A stretch of DNA of 64,000 nucleotides from contig NZ_JARXVF010000004.1 of NCBI RefSeq assembly GCF_029892515.1, positions 362,744-426,743 on the forward strand, given 5' to 3'. Shown here in pieces: positions 17,558-26,454 of this stretch (its first letter is position 1; each line of letters opens with the position of its first letter). The DNA is from Pseudaminobacter soli (ex Li et al. 2025). GTDB lineage: Bacteria; Pseudomonadota; Alphaproteobacteria; Rhizobiales; Rhizobiaceae. The position numbers and the translations under genes were made by a program. The notes beneath the pieces are model-generated. The model was not told the DNA's origin. It made no database searches and saw only the letters and a list, made by a program, of their open reading frames with translations.

Positions 17558-18433
17558 ATGCTGCGGTCATTCGAGCAACTGCGCGCCACAGCGAGGGCCG
17601 ACTTGCTCATCGCGGCCGATGACGAACATGCGGCCTTGGCTGGCAGCGGCCACTACGCCACGCCGTGGCACTGGCACGATTGCCTGATGTTCATACTGCC
17701 GAGCCAGGGGACGGTCGAACTCAAGCACGAAGACCAGCGTGAAGGCACATGGCTGTCGCAGGATCGGTTCGCCGTGGTTCCGTCGAACCGGGCGCATGAG
17801 ACGCGGGCGGCGATCGGCGCCCATCGTCACGTCGCCCTCTACGTCACCGGCGCAATCCTTCGCCGGCTCGACCGAGAAGCCGGCTCGTTGAGTGAGTTTT
17901 ACCGACGCACGCGCACCACGACCGTGGTCAGGCGCACCGCCACCGTGCGGGCGCTGCAGGCGTTATCGCTTCGCAACGGCCGCAGCGCCTACGGCAATTC
18001 CGGGGTCAAGCACTCGCTGACATCCGCCCTGCTCGTCCAGTGCATCGCCGAGGTGATGGCCGGTGAGGTCATGGGCAGCGCCACGCACGGCGAGCACGGC
18101 ATGGCGCTGGTCGAGGATCTCAAGGAGTATCTGACGCAGCACGCCGACGAACAAATCCCGCTCGACGCCTTGGCGGAGCGCTTCGGCATCTCCAGACGCC
18201 ACATCACACGCCTGTTCCGCGAAGGCACCGGTTTTTCGGTGGGCGAGTTTCAGATGCGGATCCGCCTCCAGACGGCCCGCGAACTTTTGGGCGGAACCGA
18301 TCTGCCGGTCGGCGAGATCGCTTTCCGGGTCGGTTTCGAGAGCGGCGCAGCGCTCGCCCATGCGATGCGGCGATCCGACGGCCGCTCGCCTTCCGATATA
18401 CGAAAGCTGCTGGCCCGGCAGATCAAGATCTAA
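17558..18433 (+). CDS. AraC-family transcriptional regulator with N-terminal cupin-like domain
   Basis: A 291-residue regulator. The N-terminal half has a cupin-like effector domain (YATPWHWHDCLMFILPSQGTV). The C-terminus holds the two-helix-turn-helix AraC domain, IPLDALAERFGISRRHITRL then GEIAFRVGFESGAALAHAMR. ATG 17558 follows GGAGG at five bases; the frame is open to 17444 without a better signal. It lies 71 bases upstream of the PhzF-like gene on the same strand and is the obvious candidate regulator of that gene and the serine hydrolase. The final recognition helix reads SGAALAHAMRR where most members have F-S-x-x-F+R. Confidence 0.8.
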   Translation: MLRSFEQLRATARADLLIAADDEHAALAGSGHYATPWHWHDCLMFILPSQGTVELKHEDQREGTWLSQDRFAVVPSNRAHETRAAIGAHRHVALYVTGAILRRLDREAGSLSEFYRRTRTTTVVRRTATVRALQALSLRNGRSAYGNSGVKHSLTSALLVQCIAEVMAGEVMGSATHGEHGMALVEDLKEYLTQHADEQIPLDALAERFGISRRHITRLFREGTGFSVGEFQMRIRLQTARELLGGTDLPVGEIAFRVGFESGAALAHAMRRSDGRSPSDIRKLLARQIKI

Positions 18434-18504
18434 GGCCCGTTCGGACGCGCGGCCGGACAGCCGCGGCGATAGGTTGCGCGCCGTGAATTCCGCGCGAGGT
18501 AAGA

Positions 18505-19398
18505 ATGGGTCCGGACGTCCAACTTGTCAGTGTGTTTCCCTCCGGGCCTCATGGAGGCAATCCGGCGCCGATCGTGGTCGACGCAGCCGGCATGTCCGAT
18601 GCCGACATGCAGCAGATCACGCGTTCCTTCGGCCTCGAGAGCGGTTTTGTTCTTCCGCCGCCGCCGGCTTCGGATTGCGACTTCGAATTCCGCTTCTGGG
18701 TGCCCAATCACGAGATGTCGATGTGCGGGCATGCAACGGTCGGCGCGCTGTGGCTGCTCGATCGGCTGGGCAAACTGCCTGGCGACGATCTGGCAATCTG
18801 GACGAAGAGCGGCCGCGTCGAAGCCAGGATCCGCGAACGGACGAAGAATGGCGCGGCCGTAGAGATTTCGCAGCCCGCCGGCCGCGTCGAGGCGCTGCCT
18901 GACGCTGACAGGGACCGGGCAGACATCATCGAAATCCTCGGCATCCGGCCTAACGACCTTGCCCCGCAGCCGATCAGGAACGCGTCGACCAGCCGGGTCA
19001 AGACACTCGTTCCGCTGAAGAGCGTGGCGATCCTCGACAGTCTGAACCCGGACTTCACGAGGATAGAGGACCTGTGCGACCGCATCGGCTCCACCGGCCT
19101 CTATCCTTATGCCATGTTCGACAAGGACGCGCAGATCGTCGATGCGCGTCAGTTTCCGAAATCGTCCGGCTATCCCGAAGATGCGGCCACCGGCATCGCG
19201 GCATCGGCGCTTGCGTTCGGCCTGCTTGCGGACAGGATGGTGGTGGCATCGGAACGCCGGATAACCGTCCGCCAGGGACGCGCCATGCAACGCCCCTCGG
19301 AAATCCTGGTTCGCTTCCGTCTTGAGAACGGACGTCCGAACGGATGCTGGCTGGGTGGCGCCGTGCGGCTCGAAGAGTACGCGACCGTAAAGCCTTGA
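18505..19398 (+). CDS. PhzF-family isomerase/epimerase-like protein
   Basis: A 297-residue protein of the PhzF/diaminopimelate-epimerase fold. Family blocks are DVQLVSVFPSGPHGGNPAPI (N-terminus), FGLESGFVLPP (position of the catalytic glutamate), FEFRFWVPNHEMSMCGHATVG (the characteristic F-P-xE-x-x-xCGHAT-like segment) and GYPEDAATGIAASALAFGLL in the second half. PhzF itself isomerises a phenazine precursor, but most homologues are of unknown function and no phenazine genes are nearby. ATG follows GAGGTAAGA closely. It is probably cotranscribed with the AraC gene before it and the serine hydrolase after it. Confidence 0.82.
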   Translation: MGPDVQLVSVFPSGPHGGNPAPIVVDAAGMSDADMQQITRSFGLESGFVLPPPPASDCDFEFRFWVPNHEMSMCGHATVGALWLLDRLGKLPGDDLAIWTKSGRVEARIRERTKNGAAVEISQPAGRVEALPDADRDRADIIEILGIRPNDLAPQPIRNASTSRVKTLVPLKSVAILDSLNPDFTRIEDLCDRIGSTGLYPYAMFDKDAQIVDARQFPKSSGYPEDAATGIAASALAFGLLADRMVVASERRITVRQGRAMQRPSEILVRFRLENGRPNGCWLGGAVRLEEYATVKP

Positions 19399-19416
19399 TC
19401 GTCAACCAGTCGGGTC

Positions 19417-20649
19417 ATGACAGGGATCAGCACCCCTGTCGGCCTGGCGACCGACGGAGTACCGCTCATGATGAAAGCATCAGCCTTCAAGGCGACCCAT
19501 GGTTTCAGCCGCGACGAAGTGCGGCTCGGCAACTGGCGCGCCGCACCGTGGAATGTCTGGGCGTTTTGCAACGTCAGCGAATTCATTCCGACGGCTCGCA
19601 TCGCGGCGACGCCCGGGCTGCTGGAGGAACCGGTTGTCGATGCGGAAGATCTGCTTCGTCAGACGTTTCTGCTCAACGGTCACCGTGTCACCGTCGCCGA
19701 GGTTCTCCGCGAAACCTCCGCGGATGCCATGGTCGTGATGAAGTCCGGCCGCATAGTTGCCGACTTCCACGCGCCGAACTTCACCTTACAGAGCCGGCAC
19801 ATCCTGTTTTCGGTGAGCAAATCGGTCACCTCGATCGTCGCCGGCATCTTGCAAGACGACGGCCTGCTCGATTTCGACGAGCTGGTGCCGCGCTATGTTC
19901 CGGAACTCAAAACCTCGGCCTATGGCGATGCGCGGGTGCGCGATGTCCTCGACATGAGAGTGAGCCTGAACTTCGAGGAGGTCTACCACGATCCGAACGG
20001 CCCCTATGCCTGCTACCGGCGCGCCGGGCTGCTTGACCCTTCCAAGCCCGGAGACGAGATAGAAACCGTCATCGAGTTCATTGCCGGCCTGAAAAAGGGC
20101 AAGGGCGGGCACGGTGGGCCGTATCACTATGCCTCGCCCAATTCCGATGTCCTGGGTCTGGTCATCCAGGGCGCATCGGGGCGGCGCTTTCCCGACCTGG
20201 CGTCGGAGCGACTGTTCCAGCCGCTCGGCGCCATGCAGGATGCGTGTATCACGGTCGACCGGGCCGGCACGCCACGCACGGGCGGCGGCATCAACATGAC
20301 GGCCCGCGACCTTGCCCGCATCGGTGAAATGATGCGGCAGGGCGGCGTGGCCAACGGTCGGAGGATCGTCTCGCAGGAATGGGTGGACGACACCATCACC
20401 GGCGGATCGCGCCAAGCCTGGGCCGAAAGCGCCCCCGTGTCATGGCTGCCGCACGGGCGCTATCACAACAAATGGTACCAGACTGGCACCGGCGCCTTCT
20501 TCGCGCTCGGCATCCACGGCCAATGGCTCTATATCGATCCGCGGGCCGAGATGGTCATCGCCAAGTTCTCGTCGCAGCCAGAGGCCATCGTCGAGGATGC
20601 CAAGGATTTCAACCTCGCGCTCTTTGAGGCACTCGCGGAGATAATCTGA
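19417..20649 (+). CDS. serine hydrolase, beta-lactamase family (EstB/NylB-like)
   Basis: A cytosolic serine hydrolase of the class C beta-lactamase fold, like 6-aminohexanoate-dimer hydrolase NylB and esterase EstB. The nucleophile motif is FSVSKSVTS (SxxK) at about residue 132, the second motif is the tyrosine of HYASPNSDVLG at about 236, and GIHGQWLYIDP near the end is the third-motif region. No signal peptide is visible. The frame begins at 19417, but the ATG at 19468 is eight bases after GGAG and may be the real start. It lies 18 bases after the PhzF-like gene, which suggests a two-enzyme operon acting on an amide, ester or lactam. Confidence 0.8.
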   Translation: MTGISTPVGLATDGVPLMMKASAFKATHGFSRDEVRLGNWRAAPWNVWAFCNVSEFIPTARIAATPGLLEEPVVDAEDLLRQTFLLNGHRVTVAEVLRETSADAMVVMKSGRIVADFHAPNFTLQSRHILFSVSKSVTSIVAGILQDDGLLDFDELVPRYVPELKTSAYGDARVRDVLDMRVSLNFEEVYHDPNGPYACYRRAGLLDPSKPGDEIETVIEFIAGLKKGKGGHGGPYHYASPNSDVLGLVIQGASGRRFPDLASERLFQPLGAMQDACITVDRAGTPRTGGGINMTARDLARIGEMMRQGGVANGRRIVSQEWVDDTITGGSRQAWAESAPVSWLPHGRYHNKWYQTGTGAFFALGIHGQWLYIDPRAEMVIAKFSSQPEAIVEDAKDFNLALFEALAEII

Positions 20650-20705
20650 CGCGGGAAACGATGACGCTGTAACTGACAGTGGACTGGACCAGGCTTCGCA
20701 CCTGA

Positions 20706-20987
20706 ACCAGCGATCAGCCCGACTTCTTCGATGTCCTACGTAACCGCGCCACCAACATGGCGCAGCGGGCCGCCAGTCTGAAGCAATACGCCTATGCCTG
20801 GGAGCCGCTCTATAAGACCCTCGACGACAAGCAAAAGGCGCGGCTGCGCTTCGTGACGATGGCTACCGTGCACGAGGCTAGAGATTGGATCGCAGAGGAA
20901 ACGCAACTCGGCGTACTCAACCGCGACCCTATCCGCGTGCGCCTATCAGAACTGGCCGAAAGCAAGCGCCTCGTTCTTCGGGGGTGA
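20706..20987 (+). pseudogene. Spy/CpxP-like LTXXQ-motif protein, C-terminal fragment
   Basis: Plus-strand frame with DQPDFFDVLRNRATNMAQRA then ASLKQYAYAWEPLYKTLDDKQKARLRF. This resembles the repeated helical LTXXQ-motif region of rhizobial periplasmic Spy/CpxP-like proteins. There is no signal peptide or upstream half, and the tail after RFVTMATVHEARD loses resemblance, so the piece looks truncated at both ends. An ATG at 20757 could start a short peptide. Confidence 0.5.
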
Positions 20988-21213
20988 GCGTTTTCTTTTG
21001 CCGTTTCTAGCAACAGCCTGCCGGTAACAGTGGCATTGCCGCGACATCGCATCCGCCCGTCGTCTCACCCGGTACGACGGACGTTTTTTTGGGCGATGGG
21101 ACATCAACGGGTATGACGAGTTTGATTTGCGTTCCTGCTACAGTACTGGCGTCCCTCTCCCTCGACGCCATGTCATGGTTCTGACGGTTCAGTTTTGATG
21201 GCCACGCGCGCGC
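20988..21213. other. intergenic region
   Basis: About 225 bases with no recognised gene, repeat or strong hairpin, between two gene remnants. Confidence 0.35.
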
Positions 21214-21261
21214 TTGAAGTTTTCGTTTGGTCTTTTATGTCTCAATATTCATACAGCGCTG

Positions 21262-21426
21262 GCTGATGCTGATCTCGTTTATTTTGCGTTCGTCAGCCAC
21301 ATACACGGGTACGGCGACATTGTTCCTGTGGAGAGTTGGCGGCTGCTAGGCCCGATGACCACGACAAAAGATGTGCTGCAGTGGTCGACTGCGGTCAATT
21401 TTGAAGTTCTGCGGGGAGCATTGGCA
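21262..21426 (+). pseudogene. two-TM potassium channel (Ion_trans_2) fragment
   Basis: Encodes DLVYFAFVSHIHGYGDIVPV then ESWRLLGPMTTTKDVLQWST. This is the pore helix, filter and second membrane helix of small K+ channels. The filter usually reads T-x-GYGD, but here it is SHIHGYGD, so the threonine of the signature is gone. Only about 55 residues remain. The fragment ends in the ribosome-site region of the Ca2+/H+ antiporter gene. Confidence 0.55.
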
Positions 21427-21461
21427 CGACAGTATCAAAAATTCGAGGAGGGTGGCGAAAC

Positions 21462-22556
21462 GTGGACCCGCTGCTCCAGGAGCTCCGCCATAACCCCATG
21501 CTGTGGCTGCTGGTACTTGTGCCGATAGCATTGGTCGCTGCGCAACTGCTGCCCGACGCGCACACGCTGCTGTTCGTCCTCTCAGTGCTCGCGATCTTGC
21601 CGCTTGCCGCCTTGCTTAGTCATGCTACCGAATCTGTTGCAGAAAAGACTGGCGACGCTGCCGGCGGGCTGCTCAACGCCACACTTGGAAACCTGACGGA
21701 ACTGGTCATTGCAGGGGCGGCACTGCGCGCGGGGGAGTATGCGCTGGTTAAAGGCTCCATTGCCGGCGCTATCGTGACCAACACGCTTTTCATGCTCGGC
21801 GCATCCTTTCTTCTCGGAGGCCTTAGGCACCATCTCCAAGAGTTCAACCGAGCCACCGCCCGGCTGGACGCGGGTTTGCTCTTTTTAGCTACGATTGCGC
21901 TCATCAGTCCTTCGGCGATCGCCCGAGCTGACTTGCTGCCCGGCGCCGCTGTGACTCAGAAGCTCAGCCTCGCCTTGGCCGTCCTGCTGATTGCCGGGTA
22001 TGGATTGGGCTTGCTGTTCTCGCTGAAGACACATCGCGAAATTTTTTCCGGCGCCGAGCACGTGGAATCTGGCGAACCTGCCTGGCCGATAGGGCTAGCC
22101 CTGGTCACGCTTGCCGTAGCAACGGTTTTCGTGGCGCTGGTGAGCGAGATTTTCGTCGAGTCGGTACAGAAGGCGGCAGAGACATACGGCATGAGCCAGG
22201 CGTTTGTCGGTTTTATTGTCGTGGCACTCGTCGGCGCTACCGCGGAAATGGCGGTGGCGTTTTCCGCAGCCCGCAGGAACCGGCTCGATCTGAGTGTGGG
22301 GATTGCGCTGGGGAGCGCGACCCAGATCGCGCTCTTCGTCGGTCCCGTGCTTGTGCTGCTGAGTTATGCCATCGGGCCGACGCCGATGGATCTGCAATTC
22401 TGGCCCGGCGCAGTGGTAATGGTCTTTGTTGCCACGCTTCTTGCGGCGTTCATCACAAGTGGCGGGCGTTCGGCCTGGTTTGTTGGCGTTCTTCTGATAT
22501 TCGTCTATGCGGTCTTTGCCGTCACGCTATATCTGCTGCCGCCGCAAGTGCCGTGA
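21462..22556 (+). CDS. calcium/proton antiporter, CaxA/ChaA family
   Basis: A 364-residue inner-membrane cation/proton exchanger with about 11 membrane segments. The two CaCA alpha repeats are clear: GGLLNATLGNLTELVIAGAA with its acidic E (about residues 70-88) and VALVGATAEMAVAFSAARRN followed by LSVGIALGSATQIALFVGP (about residues 245-298). It exports Ca2+ (or Na+/K+) in exchange for protons. It starts with GTG at 21462, preceded by GGAGGG. No acidic linker as in eukaryotic Cax is present. It is monocistronic. Confidence 0.88.
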   Translation: MDPLLQELRHNPMLWLLVLVPIALVAAQLLPDAHTLLFVLSVLAILPLAALLSHATESVAEKTGDAAGGLLNATLGNLTELVIAGAALRAGEYALVKGSIAGAIVTNTLFMLGASFLLGGLRHHLQEFNRATARLDAGLLFLATIALISPSAIARADLLPGAAVTQKLSLALAVLLIAGYGLGLLFSLKTHREIFSGAEHVESGEPAWPIGLALVTLAVATVFVALVSEIFVESVQKAAETYGMSQAFVGFIVVALVGATAEMAVAFSAARRNRLDLSVGIALGSATQIALFVGPVLVLLSYAIGPTPMDLQFWPGAVVMVFVATLLAAFITSGGRSAWFVGVLLIFVYAVFAVTLYLLPPQVP

Positions 22557-22841
22557 CTTTGATACGTGGTCGAACGGTTGGCTATGGGCCGGTAGCGGAC
22601 CTGGCAATGTCGCCTCGGTGAAGAGGCGCCGGGCGTCCGATGGAGGCCGCTAGTTGCATCAGACATTTCGCGCGAGTGATGACCGCCCCGGAGATCGAGC
22701 AGGTGCTAGGAGCACGAGGCTGGGGATCGGCTCGCCTGCGCCCAGTCCCTCGGTAGCGCCTTTGGGCCGCGGCTGGGTCTTGGGGAGATCGGCCGGAACG
22801 AACTCATCCCGCCTTCAAGCATGCACCAGCCGGAACGATAG

Positions 22842-23198
22842 ACGCCCCTACCCGTTTTCCAATCCTGTGCGATCCTGCACAACGCCAAGGAAATCGTTCC
22901 GGCGTCGAAGCCGTTCGGTGACATTGAGGTTCCCAAGATCGACCCAGAGATGACCGAGATCATGTCACTGATCATGGACAAGAAGACCACGCATTTCGAT
23001 CCGAGCAAGTTCGAGGATCATTACGAGGAAGCGTTGAAGCAACTGATCGAATCCAAACGCACCGGCTTACCGATGCCGAAGCCGGCGCCGCGGCCGAAGG
23101 AGAACGTCAAGGATCTGGCAGGCATCCTGCGCAAGAGCATGGAGGCGGAAGGCATCGCGCCGCCAAAGGGAGAGAAGCCGAAGGCCAAGACGGCGTAA
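22842..23198 (+). pseudogene. Ku DNA-end-binding protein, C-terminal fragment
   Basis: The open frame gives NAKEIVPASKPFGDIEVPKI, then KKTTHFDPSKFEDHYEEALK, then QLIESKRTGLPMPKPAPRP. This matches the end of the bacterial Ku core and its basic tail, which in full-length proteins encircle DNA ends and recruit LigD for end joining. The beta-barrel core is missing and a TAG closes the frame at 22839. ATG 22950 would give an 82-residue peptide. No ligD is present in the window. Confidence 0.7.
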
Positions 23199-23294
23199 TG
23201 CGTGCCATTGCCAGTTCGCCGCACGAGGGCGCGAAGCTCGGGGAAGTGATCGTTCCAACAGAGGACGGCGATGAACGCACGGAAGGAGCCAGCG

Positions 23295-24206
23295 ATGGCC
23301 ACGACCCCAGAATCGTTCGTCGATGCGCTCAACGCGGCGTTCGGCAAGCAAACGACGCAGCGGTCTGCCCACGCCAAGGGCGTCGTCCTGCTCGGCAAGT
23401 TCGTTCCGAGCGCGGAGGCGGCGAGCGTGAGCAAGGCGTTGCATTTCAAGCACGAGGTGCCGGTCACGGTGCGCTTCTCGGCCAACACGGGCATGGCCAA
23501 GATCGCCGATGTGGATCCGCAGGCCGCTCCGCGCGGCCTAGCCATCAGATTTCGTCTTCCCGACGGCAGTGACACCGATCTCGTTACCCATTCGTACGAC
23601 GGCTTTCCGGCGAAGAACCCCGAGGAGTTTCAGCAATTCTTCCTGGCGCTTGCCGGGAGCAAGCCAGGCGTCCCGTCGCCGACGCCAGTTGAGGCCTTCC
23701 AGGAGACGCACCCGGCCGCGAAGGCGTTCATGACCACGCGGGATCCGCCGCCAGTGAGCTACGCGACGACCACCTACTTCGGCGTGAACAGCTTCAAATT
23801 CGTCAACGAAAAGGGCGCCGTGACGATCGGGCGCTATCAGCTCATTCCCGACGCCGGCCGCCATTTCTTGTCGAAGGACGAGATCGCCACGGCGGCGGCC
23901 AACTATCTCGAAGACGAGATTCGCCAGCGCGTTGCTCATGGGGCGGTCCGCTTCCAGGTGGTGCTACAGCTGGCAGCGCCGGGCGACAAGATTGATGATC
24001 CATCGGTGGCGTGGGCGAGCACCAATAAGATCACTGCGCTCGGGACGCTGACCGTCGCTTCGGTGGTAGCGGACAGCGAGGCGACCGAACGCGCGCTCAT
24101 GTTCTTGCCGGCGCTCTTGCCTGCCGGCATCGAACCTGCGGACGAGATGATTCAGTTCCGCAACAAGACGTATCCGGTATCGTACGAGCGCCGTCATCAG
24201 TCTTGA
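23295..24206 (+). CDS. catalase-related haem peroxidase (SrpA-like)
   Basis: A 303-residue member of the small catalase-like peroxidase family. The distal histidine lies in RSAHAKGVVLLGKFVPSA near residue 26, followed by the catalase-like HEVPVTVRFSANTGMAKIAD and APRGLAIRFRLPDGSDTDLV. The probable proximal tyrosine is in KTYPVSYERRH at the C-terminus. It should use peroxide to oxidise small organic substrates. ATG 23295 follows AAGGAG by six bases; 23271 is an alternative. No signal peptide is seen, so a cytosolic location is likely. The gene ends at a strong terminator shared with the convergent glycine-rich gene. Confidence 0.85.
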   Translation: MATTPESFVDALNAAFGKQTTQRSAHAKGVVLLGKFVPSAEAASVSKALHFKHEVPVTVRFSANTGMAKIADVDPQAAPRGLAIRFRLPDGSDTDLVTHSYDGFPAKNPEEFQQFFLALAGSKPGVPSPTPVEAFQETHPAAKAFMTTRDPPPVSYATTTYFGVNSFKFVNEKGAVTIGRYQLIPDAGRHFLSKDEIATAAANYLEDEIRQRVAHGAVRFQVVLQLAAPGDKIDDPSVAWASTNKITALGTLTVASVVADSEATERALMFLPALLPAGIEPADEMIQFRNKTYPVSYERRHQS

Positions 24207-24251
24207 CCAGCTAGAGCGACAGCGATGCATACCTGTTACGCCCCAAAAGAG

Positions 24252-24280
24252 AAGCCCGCCCCGGTCTCCGGGGCGGGCTT
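24252..24280. terminator. bidirectional hairpin terminator
   Basis: AAGCCCGCCCCGG and CCGGGGCGGGCTT form a perfect 13-base stem around TCT. It lies between the convergent peroxidase and glycine-rich protein genes. Confidence 0.8.
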
Positions 24281-24329
24281 AGTCATAGGTGCACATGCCT
24301 ACGCCCCCGGGCTGATCTGGCGCGTCCGA

Positions 24330-24842
24330 CTAATATCCCTGATAGCAGGCGCCATAGGAGCCGTAGTTATAGGGGTTGCAGTAGTAGACGTCGCCACCTC
24401 CCTGATTGAAGAAGTGCCGATTATGGTGGAAGCGGTCATCATGGCGTTCACCGCGGAAGCCGTGGAAGCCACGGGAGCCTTCGTCGTGGAAGCCTCCCAT
24501 GCCATGAAATCCACCCATGCCACCGAGGCTGTGACCGCCGCCCATGCCACCAAAGCCGTGTCCACCGCCACCAAAGCCGGCGCCGCCGCCGTGACCGCCG
24601 CCACCACCATGGACAAGCTGCAGGCCGCCGCTCATGCTGTCGGAGGACTTGCGTAATAGAATGGCCGCCTCAAATTTGCCCTGGCAGGCAGCCCTGGCGC
24701 AGGACTTATTCCACGTCTGGCCGTCTGTTGCGGGCTTTGCGGAAGCTGAACTGGCGATGCTGCCGGCAAAGGCTGGAGTGCCTATGAGCGCTCCAATGCT
24801 CAGCAATCCCGAGCACGCGAGAGTTGATAGATAGCGTTTCAT
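24330..24842 (-). CDS. exported glycine/histidine-rich protein
   Basis: A 170-residue protein with a Sec signal peptide (MKRYLSTLACSGLLSIGALI ending AFA), followed by a short cysteine-containing region (KSCARAACQGKFEAAILLRK). Then comes a low-complexity stretch of G-G-H-G-F-G-G-M repeats. The tail is rich in histidine and tyrosine and carries two more cysteines (FHHNRHFFNQGGGDVYYCN). ATG 24842 follows GGAGAAG at seven bases. The family is not assigned. Metal binding or surface adhesion is plausible from composition but not shown. Similar exported glycine- or histidine-rich proteins occur at 26455, 62801 and 63764. Confidence 0.65.
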   Translation of the reverse strand: MKRYLSTLACSGLLSIGALIGTPAFAGSIASSASAKPATDGQTWNKSCARAACQGKFEAAILLRKSSDSMSGGLQLVHGGGGGHGGGAGFGGGGHGFGGMGGGHSLGGMGGFHGMGGFHDEGSRGFHGFRGERHDDRFHHNRHFFNQGGGDVYYCNPYNYGSYGACYQGY

Positions 24843-25552
24843 TGTCTTCTCCAAGGGAAATCGTCCGTGGATCCCAATGCCCGCTGATCGCAGGGGGAGG
24901 ATTGACCTTGGTGCGATGATCGTCGGGGTTGGGCCTCTACCGGACCTCCTAGACAAACGCATCGCCAACGAGAAAATTCCCGGAGATTGGTCATTTCTAA
25001 GGGCACCTCATGGAAGTGCCGCGCCCGCCCCCGCCATCGAGGGACCAAAAGGTGCCCACTTGGCCGAGGCGCTCGATCGTTTCATCGAACTCCAGAGTGA
25101 CTGGCGGCTCATGCAGGGCGGCAAGCAGGACAAGCGCCCGCCGTGCGCGCCCGAGAGATAAGCGCCCGGCCCTCTGCGCTTTGGGCGGCCAGAGGCTCGG
25201 TGATTTCTTAGCGATCACCGGGCCTCGCTCGACAAAAAGATAGCCCGCCCTGGGACCAGGGCGGGCAAGAATTCCATTGGCGAAGATGGTCCGTCTCTCC
25301 CAGACCATAGATTGAATGTAGCTCCGACAGAGTTGCCGGTCAGGTCGGGGAAAACGGCGCCCTGAAACGGGGAAAACCCGCGGCCTCGGGTCAGACAACG
25401 GGGTCACGGCTTGGCAGCGGTGATGCTGCGGCTGTTTAAGATGTACCTCAAATGCAACAGCAGTCTGCCATTGTGGTGGCGTTACGCACTGCCAATTGCG
25501 TGCAGCTGAACCAATGTTATTACCCCCACTCAGGACGGAGGGGGCAATCACT
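24843..25552. other. intergenic region with a repeat
   Basis: About 700 bases. Frames are open on both strands but none has a ribosome site or a family motif. The right half holds the hairpin repeat at 25240-25390. The Omp promoter should lie in 25390-25540. Confidence 0.4.
25240..25390 (+). repeat. dispersed hairpin repeat, copy A
   Basis: Starts with a perfect 11-base hairpin (GCCCGCCCTGG-GA-CCAGGGCGGGC, 25243-25266). It then runs through TTGGCGAAGATGGTCCG, TAGCTCCGAC and GGTCAGGTCGGGGAAAACGG. The same order of elements, with a variant hairpin, occurs at 58663-58806, and the last part again at 57440-57495. Confidence 0.75.
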
Positions 25553-26218
25553 TTGAGAAAGTACTTCATCGCATCGGCGCTTCTTGCCGCGAGCGTCACT
25601 GCCGCGAAGGCTGCTGACGTGGTCGTTCAGGAGCCGGATGCCGCTTATGACTGGTCAGGCCCATATCTCGGTGTGCAGGCCGGTTACGGCTGGGGTAAAT
25701 CTGGATATAGAGTGGCGAATGGTGCATTCGCCGATCCTGACCCCGACGGTTTCATAGGCGGCGCTTACATTGGCTATAATAAGCAGCTCGACAGTGGCCT
25801 GGTCTTAGGCGTCGACGCGGATTTCGCATTCTCGCAAATCGATGGAGCTGGAGTTTTCCCGCTATCCCCCATTTTCGTTTCGAATGGAGATGTCAATTGG
25901 AATGCGGCGGTCCGCGCCCGCATAGGTTATCGATATGATCGCTTCCTGCCGTACATCGCAGGCGGCATCGCGATTGCCGACTACCATCATGATCTATTTT
26001 TTGGCGCCACTCACGAGGATGACTTCAGAGACATCTATACGGGATGGACCATTGGCGGTGGCGTCGAATACGCAGTAACTGGCAACCTGCTCCTTCGGGG
26101 AGAATACCGCTATTCGGACTTCGGAAGCGCAAGTTTCGACGCTACGCCCCGCACCTTCGAGCACAAGGTTAACCTCAGAACCAACGATTTCCGCATCGGC
26201 ATCGCCTACAAGTTCTGA
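25553..26218 (+). CDS. Omp25/31-family outer-membrane protein
   Basis: A 221-residue eight-stranded outer-membrane barrel of the rhizobial/Brucella Omp25-Omp31 type. It has a signal peptide (KYFIASALLAASVTAAKA), then YDWSGPYLGVQAGYGWGKSG, GGAYIGYNKQLDSGLVLGVD, RIGYRYDRFLPYIAGGIAIA, GWTIGGGVEYAVTGNLLLRG and the barrel end RIGIAYKF with a terminal aromatic residue. Translation probably begins at TTG 25553, about ten bases after GGAGGGGG; the upstream open frame has no signal-like start. A GC stem with a GAAA loop follows the stop (26244-26261). Its 3' end is duplicated at 8571-8662. Confidence 0.85.
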   Translation: MRKYFIASALLAASVTAAKAADVVVQEPDAAYDWSGPYLGVQAGYGWGKSGYRVANGAFADPDPDGFIGGAYIGYNKQLDSGLVLGVDADFAFSQIDGAGVFPLSPIFVSNGDVNWNAAVRARIGYRYDRFLPYIAGGIAIADYHHDLFFGATHEDDFRDIYTGWTIGGGVEYAVTGNLLLRGEYRYSDFGSASFDATPRTFEHKVNLRTNDFRIGIAYKF

Positions 26219-26243
26219 TCTGCATCTCCCTTGATGCCTTTGA

Positions 26244-26261
26244 CCCCGGCGAAAGCTGGGG
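26244..26261 (+). terminator. hairpin after the omp gene
   Basis: CCCCGGC-GAAA-GCTGGGG, 25 bases after the stop codon. There is no T-run, so it may work as an mRNA-stabilising 3' stem or as a weak terminator. Confidence 0.45.
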
Positions 26262-26272
26262 CGCATGAACAA

Positions 26273-26388
26273 GCCCGCCGCCTCGGGTGAGACGACAGGC
26301 TTCCAGTTGTTCAGACGACCGGCGTCATTGGTCGGCAAGTGGAACGTGAAACGCGACAAGCGGACCCGCCGCCTCGGATGAGACGACG
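26273..26388 (+). repeat. dispersed intergenic repeat, tandem pair of cores
   Basis: Two copies of CCCGCCGCCTCGGRTGAGACGAC about 90 bases apart, with GGCGTCATTGGTCGGCA between them. The linker and second core match 7794-7860, and the core recurs at 58584 and, more weakly, at 63247. Confidence 0.65.
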
Positions 26389-26454
26389 TGTCGCTGGCAT
26401 CCTGAGGCGGGAAGCGAATTCAGTTGCGGCACCACCAGCAGGTGCCGCCGAGCC

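Noticed and set aside
18505..19398. Phenazine biosynthesis
   Set aside because: Only a PhzF-fold protein is present; no other phz gene lies in the window.
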